Both the position numbers and the translations under genes were made by a program. A model generated the notes under the pieces. The model had not been told where the DNA came from, did not search any database, and worked only from the letters and a program-made list of their open reading frames with translations. A DNA stretch of 10,450 nucleotides from Minisyncoccota bacterium (lineage in GTDB: Bacteria; Patescibacteriota; Minisyncoccia; Minisyncoccales; UBA5738), in contig JALOQL010000034.1 in assembly GCA_025453415.1 (NCBI GenBank), positions 1 through 10,450 on the forward strand, given 5' to 3'. This document shows positions 1 through 5,791 of this stretch, in pieces (within the stretch, counting starts at the first letter, position 1; each line of letters opens with the position of its first letter).

Positions 1-94
1 GCATTGCCTCCAAAGGATTAATTTTAAAGGACAATATGATTTTTTACCACGAACATAATAAGAATGCAAATTAAAATACAAATACAAGTTTGCC

Positions 95-132
95 GAGGTC
101 GCACCTCGGCGCGTACGCCGAGGAACGACCTC
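95..132. terminator. Strong imperfect hairpin after the histidine kinase gene
   Basis: The outer arm GAGGTCG (95-101) pairs with CGACCTC (126-132). The inner arm CCTCGGCG (104-111) pairs with CGCCGAGG (116-123). A 2x2 internal mismatch lies between them and CGTA forms the loop, giving 15 G+C-rich pairs. A competing hairpin is also possible: GCCGAGGT (92-99) with ACCTCGGC (103-110). On the minus strand it lies about 60 nt after the kinase stop and is followed by a T-rich but interrupted tract. A terminator or mRNA 3'-end structure is the likely role. It could also be a dispersed palindromic repeat. The structure is seen directly; the function is inferred. Confidence 0.5.
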
Positions 133-160
133 AAATACAAAAAACAAATGGCGTAATTTT

Positions 161-180
161 ACTTTGCACTTTGCACTTTT
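161..180. repeat. Short CTTTGCA tandem repeat
   Basis: The plus strand reads ACTTTGCACTTTGCACTTTT, about two and a half copies of a 7-base CTTTGCA unit, continuing into a degenerate CGCTTTACGC. It lies 16 bases beyond the kinase stop codon. It is too short to assign a role and may be simple slippage sequence. Confidence 0.4.
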
Positions 181-195
181 CGCTTTACGCTTCTC

Positions 196-1650
196 TTACT
201 TGTCCGCCAGCGGGAACCAGACAAAAAACCTTGACCCCATATGCTCGATGCTTTCCAGCATGATGTCGCCGCCCATGCGGCGCGCCATTTCGCGAGACAT
301 CCACAGCCCCAGGCCCGTACCCGGAATGCTCTCGGTATCCTGGGTTTTGACGCGGTAGAACTGCTCGAACAGATGCGCCTGGCCCTCTGCCGATATGCCC
401 AACCCCGTGTCCTGGACGGTAATCACGCCGCGCTTTTTGGCGGTCTCGGCTTTGATCGAAACCGTGACTTTGCCGGCCGGAGTATATTTGACGGAATTTT
501 CAACCAGGTTGGTAATGATACGTTTGAAGCACACCTCGTTGACATTGATGTAATGCGGAAAATCCTCACCCTCGAAAACCAGGCTCAAACCCTTTTCCAC
601 GGCCTTCGGCCTGATGCCATTGACGATCTCCTTGATAATGGTCGCCGGCTGAATCTTGTCCGGTTTGAAATCAGTCCGACCCTGCTGGATATGGGACACC
701 TCAAGGATATCTGACATCAAATCGCGCAAATTATGGATGGACATCAAGACGCGTTCGATATATTCCTTTTGGTCCTTGTTGACGACCGGCGCTAGCTCCT
801 CCTTCAGGGTTTCGGTATACATGTTCATGATCGTTACCGGAGCGCGCAATTCATGCGTGGCCATGCGGATGAAATCATCCTTGGCCTTGTTCTGCGCCAG
901 CAATTTTTTGGACAACCCGACATAGGAAAAAAGCCGCGTATGCTGGAAAACAAGGAACAGGCTCAAAAGGATAGCTATCACCAAAATAATATAAGCCTGT
1001 ATGATCGTGGCGCTTATCTGGGTCATGATCTTGTCGGTTGAAATATCCGCGGTGACCACCGCATAGACTTCTCCGGTTGCCGGGTCTCTTAAGGGGTTGG
1101 CAATACGGAAATATTTTTTACCCGCTTCTTCGATCTGGGCGCCATAATCCTTTTTTGCGCTTGCCCACGCCAAAGCGATGAGATTTTCGCCGTTCAACGA
1201 CGGATCGGTATTGATCGCTTTGCCGACCTTCTGCGGATCCTGCGCCGCCACCGCCTTGAAAATATAATCATCCCGGACGATAACCCGGATGTTCTCCAAT
1301 TTCGTACCCTCGTCGGCCGCCGTAGTGGTTGCCCCATCGGTGCCGGCAGGATCGTTGCCGTAGGTCGCGACCGAATCGACGATACGCTGCAGCTTTTCCT
1401 GGTCCAGAGAATCTTTGCCCGGAAAAGCGGGTAAAAGCATCATCGTCAGCAGGTCGCGGTTGATCGCGGCCTGGTCATTGATGCTCTGCCCCACCGCACC
1501 GTCATCACCCAGCCTATTAATGATCGAAGTCGTGTTATAATACAAAACCAGCGGCAAAACCACGATAAGAAGCAGCGAATACGAAATCGCCGGATTTTGC
1601 CGGATAAAATCGAAAGTATCGATTAGGAATTCCTTGATGGAAAAATTCAT
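196..1650 (-). CDS. Membrane-bound sensor histidine kinase
   Basis: A two-component sensor kinase that should autophosphorylate on histidine in response to an extracytoplasmic signal. Numbering is from the ATG at 1650 (484 aa). A first membrane helix lies at about 20-38. The outside sensor region runs from about 39 to 212; its end (NPLRDPATGEVYAVVTADIS) resembles the last strands of Cache-type sensors, a tentative match. The second helix is at about 215-237. The HisKA H-box HELRAP has the phospho-acceptor His266. The HATPase region shows the N-box (NLVENSVKYTP, Asn385), G1 (DTGLGIS, Asp414) and G2 (GTGLGL, about 444-449). All catalytic motifs are intact. No clear HAMP domain is seen. A TTG two codons upstream (1656) is also open, but ATG is preferred. 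GAGG abuts the ATG directly, so the ribosome site is poor. It follows the large surface-protein gene on the same strand. No response regulator is in the window, so the partner is unknown. Confidence 0.93.
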   Translation of the reverse strand: MNFSIKEFLIDTFDFIRQNPAISYSLLLIVVLPLVLYYNTTSIINRLGDDGAVGQSINDQAAINRDLLTMMLLPAFPGKDSLDQEKLQRIVDSVATYGNDPAGTDGATTTAADEGTKLENIRVIVRDDYIFKAVAAQDPQKVGKAINTDPSLNGENLIALAWASAKKDYGAQIEEAGKKYFRIANPLRDPATGEVYAVVTADISTDKIMTQISATIIQAYIILVIAILLSLFLVFQHTRLFSYVGLSKKLLAQNKAKDDFIRMATHELRAPVTIMNMYTETLKEELAPVVNKDQKEYIERVLMSIHNLRDLMSDILEVSHIQQGRTDFKPDKIQPATIIKEIVNGIRPKAVEKGLSLVFEGEDFPHYINVNEVCFKRIITNLVENSVKYTPAGKVTVSIKAETAKKRGVITVQDTGLGISAEGQAHLFEQFYRVKTQDTESIPGTGLGLWMSREMARRMGGDIMLESIEHMGSRFFVWFPLADK

Positions 1651-1662
1651 CCTCAAAAAACC

Positions 1663-1668
1663 ATTTTA
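1663..1668 (-). promoter_or_regulatory. Possible -10 element of the kinase gene
   Basis: The minus strand reads GATAAAAT, giving a TAAAAT -10-like hexamer 12 bases before the kinase ATG, in the 66-72-bp gap after the surface-protein gene. No good -35 is visible; the best is TTTCAC with a 16-base spacer. If used, the leader would be only a few bases long, in keeping with the absent Shine-Dalgarno spacing. Read-through from the gene upstream is the alternative. Confidence 0.25.
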
Positions 1669-1722
1669 TCTTAATGTTAGAATCGTGAAATTAGTTTTCC
1701 CTGCGTTCAATTTCGGGTAGCG

Positions 1723-2103
1723 TTAACTAACTCCACTTCCCTTCCCGCCGCCCCGGTTGGCCCGTGCGGCCGCAAAACCAATCACCAGGATGGCAGCGCC
1801 GACCGCCAGCCCGACAATGAAGAATATCGCGATCGCAAAATTGTTTTGCAGTTTTTTCGTCGATGCCGCGATCGAAGCCTCCTGATAAGCGCGCGTCACG
1901 TTATTGCCGTTTTTCATGAATACCATGACCTCGGAACGCGCCTGAATCTCGCCGTCGCTGTTCGTCAAGGCTGCGTAAACGGTATGCTGGCCATCGACAA
2001 GAGGCTTATCGAGCGTATAGGTCCAATGGCCGTTGGCATCGGTCTTGGTCACGACCACCACAGGCGCCGAATAAACAAACAACGTGACATAGGTATTTGG
2101 CAA
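1723..2103 (-). CDS. C-terminal part of the interrupted surface protein (Ig-like domain and membrane anchor)
   Basis: This reading frame is the exact in-frame continuation of the 4869-2119 gene after its TAG codon, and it aligns without gaps to the end of the 549-aa paralog: PNTYVTLFVYSAPVVV here, ARSYVTLYIYSVPIVV there, and a shared PLVDGQH motif. It encodes the later strands of a bacterial Ig-like domain (about 1-60), a helical linker, a membrane helix (about 88-113) and a basic Gly/Arg/Lys tail. On its own it lacks a signal sequence, so it is probably not an independent gene. The marked start is a TTG with AAGG seven bases upstream, which leaves re-initiation conceivable. The best reading is a fragment split off by a nonsense change, a sequencing error, or the readthrough extension of the upstream frame. 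Confidence 0.7.
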   Translation of the reverse strand: MPNTYVTLFVYSAPVVVVTKTDANGHWTYTLDKPLVDGQHTVYAALTNSDGEIQARSEVMVFMKNGNNVTRAYQEASIAASTKKLQNNFAIAIFFIVGLAVGAAILVIGFAAARANRGGGKGSGVS

Positions 2104-2118
2104 TCCATGGCCTTGGAA

Positions 2119-2121
2119 CTA
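2119..2121 (-). other. In-frame amber codon splitting the surface protein
   Basis: The plus strand reads CTA here (TAG on the coding strand), in the context ATC-TAG-TTC-CAA-GGC. The reading frame is identical on both sides. The paralog has I-R-L-E-G at the aligned position (ATC CGC CTG GAG GGA), against I-stop-F-Q-G here. The break is therefore a single codon and not a frameshift. TAG is also the proper end of the paralog (5792-5794), so reassignment of TAG across the genome is unlikely. Confidence 0.85.
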
Positions 2122-4869
2122 GATGGCGGATTGGCCGTCGGCAAGTTTTACCGCCATTACGCCTTCTTTTTCGTCGAAATAATAGTTCTCCGTGTTCCGG
2201 GGCGCAACGTCGCGCGGATCGTGGTAATCCGCCACCCCGGAATAATCCGCGGTCAAGGGATCGCGGCTATGCGCCACTTCGTCGCCGTCGAGCAGGCCGT
2301 CTCCGTCGGTATCGGGATTGAGCGGATCGATTCCCAACAGGATTTCTTGCGCGTCGGTCAAGCCATCGTTGTCGCTGTCTTTGCGCAAGACCTTTTGTTT
2401 TTCGATCTTCTTTTTTTCATGGTCCGCGATCGCCTGCGCAAACTCTTGTATCTTTTGCTTTATCTGAGCCTCGTTGGCCTTCCCTTTTGCCGCGGCCAGG
2501 AGTTTGCCGATGAAATCGTCCTTCTCCTTGTTCTTTTGCGTGATTGCCATGCGGATGACCGATATCTCTTCCGTCACGCGGCGGCTTTCTTCGGTGTAAT
2601 ATTGAAGTTCTTTTTCCATGTCGGCGCGAATCACCTGGATGGCGTCGGCAGGAAGACCGGCAATATCTTTCTTTATCTTGGCAATCCTTACGTTAATATC
2701 GTCGTTTTCCGCGGTTTTTTGGGTAAGCAGGTCGCTCAACTGCTCAATGTCCTGCACCATCTGGGCGATCTGTTCCATATCCTTGTCCGTTCCGGCCGTG
2801 GCAGTCCCGCCGCCGAAAATCCGCGCGGTTTCCTGGACCGCTTGGGTTACCTGAACCTTAGTTTCGTTGATCGCGGTCGTGCTTTCCACGATACCCCGTT
2901 CCAGCTCTTGTTTCTGCTGTTCGCTGGCAACCGGCAGCGCGACGAAATTGATCGAAAAAGAAATCTCGGTACTCCTATAAGAAGCAACGCCGCTTTTATT
3001 GACCTGGCCGTAGACCCGGTAATCGCCGTTCGGCAAGGAGTTGGCGGTCGCATCCAATTTGAATTTCCAGATGTTATTCCCGGACAACGTTCCTTTGCCC
3101 AGATAGAGCGGCGCGCTCAGCATGCCGCCCACAACATAAAATTCCACGCTGTCGGCGCCCGCGGTCTCCAATTGCAATTCAAAAACATTACCGCTGGCGG
3201 TCAGCGTCAGCTTGGCTTCCTGGGCGGTAACGACCGGAACGTCGGCGATCGTGGCCAATGTCGACGAGTTGCTCGCGGCCGCCGAATTACTCGCCACAGC
3301 TTGCTGGCCCGACCCTGTCCCTGAGCTTGCCGCGGCAACTGTTCCGCCGGACCCCGTTTCAACCGGCGCCGCGATCTTGCTGTCGGTTGGTTGCGAGACG
3401 ATGGTCGAAGGAACGCTCGGTTCTTCGTCAAAATAAACCACCAAAGAATGCTGCTGGTTGCCTCCGGTTTGAATGCCTCCGATTTGCGCACTATCGGTCT
3501 GGTTATTATCAACCACAACCGCCGCGGTGCTGTTATTATTGTTGCAGGCAGTACCGATACAAACCGTATCCGGCTTTATATAGTTGCCGGCGGCGTCTTT
3601 TTCCAGGGTGCTGGTTTCCACGGTCGCCGGTTTTATATAGTTGCCGGCGGCGTCCTTCTGCAAAGTACTGGTTTCAACCGTTGCCGGCTTTATATAGTTG
3701 CCGGCGGCGTCTTTTTCCAGGGTGCTGGTTTCCACGGTCGCCGGTTTTTCAGTGTTGCCAAGACGGATGACCGCGGGTTTTTCCGTTCCTCCAAGCACGA
3801 TAATCTTCGGCTCCTCATCGCTCTGCGTATCCGCGGTTTCGGCCCCGGCGGCATTATCGGTATCGACATTTCCGCTATCCTTGGCACCGGCGCCAACAAC
3901 GGCAGTCTTGTTTTGGGTACTGCTTTCTTTTTTTCCCAGCGTAATTATGCTGGGATTGACCGAATCGCCCAAAGTGATCGTGGCTTCTTGGGTAACGCCG
4001 CCAGCGTCAACACCTTCACTCGCGGCCGCATCCTCCATATCAACGACATTCGTAATCTTAAGAACCGTAACCGCCTCATCGCTGACCGAATCTATCGCTT
4101 TTTCGGTGGCAGTATCGCCAACCTCCGATCCGGCGGCACTCTCCCCGCTTCCAGGCGCCTCCTCGCCCGATTTTTTTTCGCCCACGTTAAGAACTTGATT
4201 GCCGTCTTCGGGCTCATCGGAAGCAGCTGCTTCGCCGGCACTTTCGGTACCTTCTCCGGAACCATCGCTCTCCTCGTCTTTTACGCCAACCAACAACGAA
4301 TCGGCCGCCGCCCCGCCATTATCGTTTGTTTCTCCGCTATAAATTGGCACACTGCTTGAAATCTTACTGACGTTTTCTTTAATTGCAGCGCTGCCGGCCG
4401 AAACCGAATCCTGCGACAGAGCACTACTAAGACCCGAAAGACCCCTCGCCAAATCGGATTCCGGCTGGGTTTCCATAACTTTCTGCATGAAGGCCTGCCC
4501 TTCGGCGCCGAGCATCAGCTGCTGAAGCGGCCCGATATCGCCGGTGGCCAAATACGAATCGATGACCGGCCGATATTGAATTTCAAATATTTCTTCCGGC
4601 GTCAGCTGAACTTCACCGCCTTCACCCGAACCGCCGGCAACGCCATCCTTGCTGAAAGTGCCAAACAATTTACCACCAACGCCTGTATTACCCGTATTTG
4701 TTGGAGTCACGTAACGCACCGCAGGATTACCAACTTTACCGATATTATTTGTCACACCGCCAAATTGCGCTTTTACTTCCGAACACCGAAATGCAAATAA
4801 AACAAAAAATATAATTGTTGCCAACAATACCAATTCCATGAAAAAAAAATTCCTACGATATGATCGCAT
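2119..4869 (-). CDS. Large secreted coiled-coil surface protein with Ig-like and TSP3 domains, truncated by TAG
   Basis: 916 aa before the amber codon; 1048 sense residues if the downstream frame is counted. A signal peptide or first membrane helix covers about 1-34 (basic MRSYRR, hydrophobic core, cut likely after VKA). A Ser/Gly/Glu-rich acidic region (about 140-360) holds loose repeats ending in I-x-L-G. Three 19-residue repeats lie at about 377-433, followed by a CIGTAC Cys pair. An Ig-like domain (about 548-645) matches one in the 549-aa paralog (GADSVEFYVVGG against GADAVLFYARGG). Coiled coil fills about 650-830. Thrombospondin type 3 calcium motifs (DSDNDGLTDAQE, DTDGDGLLDGDE) are at 831-865. 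The second Ig-like domain is cut by the stop. The likely role is an extracellular structural or adhesive protein; this is inferred. The ATG at 4869 keeps the basic n-region. Met11 (4839) has AGGA 11 bases upstream but loses it. Confidence 0.85.
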   Translation of the reverse strand: MRSYRRNFFFMELVLLATIIFFVLFAFRCSEVKAQFGGVTNNIGKVGNPAVRYVTPTNTGNTGVGGKLFGTFSKDGVAGGSGEGGEVQLTPEEIFEIQYRPVIDSYLATGDIGPLQQLMLGAEGQAFMQKVMETQPESDLARGLSGLSSALSQDSVSAGSAAIKENVSKISSSVPIYSGETNDNGGAAADSLLVGVKDEESDGSGEGTESAGEAAASDEPEDGNQVLNVGEKKSGEEAPGSGESAAGSEVGDTATEKAIDSVSDEAVTVLKITNVVDMEDAAASEGVDAGGVTQEATITLGDSVNPSIITLGKKESSTQNKTAVVGAGAKDSGNVDTDNAAGAETADTQSDEEPKIIVLGGTEKPAVIRLGNTEKPATVETSTLEKDAAGNYIKPATVETSTLQKDAAGNYIKPATVETSTLEKDAAGNYIKPDTVCIGTACNNNNSTAAVVVDNNQTDSAQIGGIQTGGNQQHSLVVYFDEEPSVPSTIVSQPTDSKIAAPVETGSGGTVAAASSGTGSGQQAVASNSAAASNSSTLATIADVPVVTAQEAKLTLTASGNVFELQLETAGADSVEFYVVGGMLSAPLYLGKGTLSGNNIWKFKLDATANSLPNGDYRVYGQVNKSGVASYRSTEISFSINFVALPVASEQQKQELERGIVESTTAINETKVQVTQAVQETARIFGGGTATAGTDKDMEQIAQMVQDIEQLSDLLTQKTAENDDINVRIAKIKKDIAGLPADAIQVIRADMEKELQYYTEESRRVTEEISVIRMAITQKNKEKDDFIGKLLAAAKGKANEAQIKQKIQEFAQAIADHEKKKIEKQKVLRKDSDNDGLTDAQEILLGIDPLNPDTDGDGLLDGDEVAHSRDPLTADYSGVADYHDPRDVAPRNTENYYFDEKEGVMAVKLADGQSAI
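3572..3742 (-). repeat. Three tandem 57-bp coding repeats in A-B-A order
   Basis: Units lie at 3572-3628, 3629-3685 and 3686-3742. The first and third are identical over all 57 bases. The middle one differs at roughly ten positions, mostly silent. Each encodes the 19-residue unit KPATVETSTLEKDAAGNYI, with Gln for Glu in the middle copy. A decayed partial copy begins at 3743. The repeat stays in frame, so copy-number change would lengthen or shorten the surface protein without breaking it. Confidence 0.9.
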
Positions 4870-4875
4870 CGAAAA

Positions 4876-4894
4876 ATTATATTATTTCATTATA
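4876..4894 (-). promoter_or_regulatory. Twin TATAAT boxes before the large surface-protein gene
   Basis: Two perfect TATAAT hexamers occur on the minus strand, at 4889-4894 and 4876-4881, 13 bases apart. The nearer one ends six bases before the ATG at 4869, so transcription from it would give an essentially leaderless mRNA. The farther one would give a leader of about 13 bases. No clear -35 is seen in the AT-rich DNA upstream, and such DNA yields TATAAT by chance more easily, so confidence is limited. Confidence 0.4.
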
Positions 4895-4913
4895 AACTAT
4901 TTTTTTAATCAAT

Positions 4914-4935
4914 AAAACAAAAACGGCTCCCGCCG
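4914..4935 (-). terminator. Short GC hairpin with T-tract after the small secreted-protein gene
   Basis: On the minus strand CGGC-GGGA-GCCG (4935-4924) forms a four-pair all-GC stem with a GNRA-type loop, followed at once by TTTTTGTTTT. It lies 37 bases after the stop of the 4972-5586 gene and before the next gene's TATAAT boxes. The position and T-tract fit an intrinsic terminator. The stem is short for one, and A-U pairs from the flanking T6/A5 runs may extend it. Confidence 0.42.
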
Positions 4936-4971
4936 AAAAAATTTCTTTCGAAATACCTTATAAAAAATAAT

Positions 4972-5586
4972 TTAGGAGGCGCCTGGTAAGCTGCCTCCCC
5001 TCAAAGAAGTTCTCAAACTCTCGAACCATGGCTGATCCGCCAACACGTTGATCGTTGTGTTGTTGTTAATGCGAATGCTCACCATTCCGGCATTATCCTT
5101 GCCGGACAGCGGATTGTATACCGTATGTATATCCGCCTCAACACCGGCGAATTTCCCCTTCGTGACCCCATAGTCTACTTGATCTTGGGTCATGGAAACG
5201 AGCTTATATAAGCAGGCACGTTCCGTAACAGCTGCCTCAGGAGATACCGGGTCAAAACGGAGTATCTCGACGATAGCAGTCGCGCCGGTCGAATCGTTAA
5301 AAAGACCCATTGCCACAGTTGCCTTATAGATCTTCCCGGTTAAAGGCGTTTCTACAAGACTAACCGCACCCCCCACCTCAACAACCTCGACCATCGAAGT
5401 CATTTGAGCAATCCCCAAATCATATAATGAAGTGGTGATATTCGCGTCCGCAGGTAAGGAGAATCTGAATACCTCGCCCGTGGATAACGGAATTTTGTAA
5501 TCAACCGCGATACCAAGTGTGCTCAAGGCGCACACCACTGTCAGGAGCGTCAATGCCGCTCCTACAAAATTACGCATATTTTGCAT
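4972..5586 (-). CDS. Small secreted protein of unknown function
   Basis: 204 aa; I do not recognise a family. The N-terminus is a signal peptide or membrane helix (about 6-27, cut plausible after TLGIA). The mature part is mixed and beta-like, with one Cys (125), two NNTT-type Asn/Thr-rich stretches and a Gly/Ser tail, with no metal or catalytic motif. The ATG at 5586 is chosen because GAGGTG (5594-5599) sits seven bases upstream. A TTG at 5592 in the same frame is almost on top of that site. It has its own near-consensus promoter and a leader of about 88 bases, and lies between the two paralogous surface-protein genes, so a role at the cell surface is a reasonable guess. It is likely a single-gene transcript: a hairpin stands before it and a possible terminator after it. 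Confidence 0.8.
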   Translation of the reverse strand: MQNMRNFVGAALTLLTVVCALSTLGIAVDYKIPLSTGEVFRFSLPADANITTSLYDLGIAQMTSMVEVVEVGGAVSLVETPLTGKIYKATVAMGLFNDSTGATAIVEILRFDPVSPEAAVTERACLYKLVSMTQDQVDYGVTKGKFAGVEADIHTVYNPLSGKDNAGMVSIRINNNTTINVLADQPWFESLRTSLRGGSLPGAS

Positions 5587-5593
5587 CGACAAT

Positions 5594-5609
5594 CACCTCA
5601 ACAGAGGCG
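5594..5609 (-). promoter_or_regulatory. Hairpin sequestering the Shine-Dalgarno site of the small secreted-protein gene
   Basis: The Shine-Dalgarno GAGGTG (5599-5594) can pair with CGCCTC just upstream (5609-5604) across a UGUU loop. This gives five Watson-Crick pairs and one G-U pair. The ribosome site of this gene would then be closed until the helix opens. The same leader also holds a four-codon ATG-to-TAA frame (5658-5644, M-C-S-L). The pairing is seen directly; a regulatory role such as temperature-sensitive or coupled translation is inferred. Confidence 0.45.
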
Positions 5610-5680
5610 CGCCCACAACTCAAAAATCCACCGGATATTTAAGTTATAAGGAGCACATCTTTCTCTTGTTTCCACCTCTT

Positions 5681-5710
5681 ATTATACCACGATTAATTCG
5701 CTAGTGTCAA
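5681..5710 (-). promoter_or_regulatory. Near-consensus sigma-70 promoter
   Basis: On the minus strand a perfect TTGACA (5710-5705) and a perfect TATAAT (5686-5681) are separated by 18 bases. The start of transcription is expected near 5674, which gives a leader of about 88 bases to the ATG at 5586. This is the best promoter in the window and implies strong expression of the small secreted protein unless translation is limited by the leader. Confidence 0.85.
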
Positions 5711-5738
5711 GCCTAACCACTCCCACTACAAGACTCTG

Positions 5739-5769
5739 GCAATTGAAGGGGTTAAACCCCTTCAATTGC
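5739..5769. terminator. Perfect 13-bp inverted repeat after the 549-aa surface-protein gene
   Basis: GCAATTGAAGGGG (5739-5751) and CCCCTTCAATTGC (5757-5769) are exact reverse complements around a TTAAA loop. On the minus strand the hairpin starts 22 bases after the TAG at 5792 and ends before the promoter at 5705-5710. This position suits a terminator or a 3'-end stabiliser of the upstream mRNA. There is no T-tract on either side, so it is not a textbook intrinsic terminator. Confidence 0.55.
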
Positions 5770-5791
5770 ACATGGAAATAACGGTAAATGG

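Larger units (their letters stand above)
1..195. other. Non-coding left edge of the window
   Basis: No convincing gene is visible in this AT-rich stretch. It lies downstream of the histidine kinase stop codon (minus strand) and holds the 95-132 hairpin and a short tandem repeat. At the very edge the minus strand reads GGAGG two bases before an ATG (complement of 2-4). This could belong to a gene continuing to the left, but the spacing is too short and the coding part is not visible. Confidence 0.5.

Noticed and set aside
161..180. Possible CRISPR-like repeat near the left edge
   Set aside because: The unit is only seven bases, with no spacers and no cas-like genes in the window.
2119..2121. 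TAG reassigned to an amino acid genome-wide
   Set aside because: The paralogous gene ends in TAG at 5792-5794 at the expected end, directly after its anchor and basic tail. The other genes end in TAA and need no recoding. One internal TAG is not enough for a code change.
1846..3324. 492-codon open frame on the plus strand, with others at 3391-4359 and 3258-3770
   Set aside because: They lie antisense to the surface-protein gene, whose minus-strand frame shows a signal peptide, Ig-like domain, coiled coil and TSP3 motifs shared with the paralog. The plus-strand products show no domain or composition of a real protein and result from G+C-rich codons.
4769..4869. Lipoprotein lipobox at Cys29 of the large surface protein
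   Set aside because: The residues before the Cys are A-F-R. Arg at -1 does not fit a lipobox, whereas a normal signal-peptidase cut after VKA fits well.
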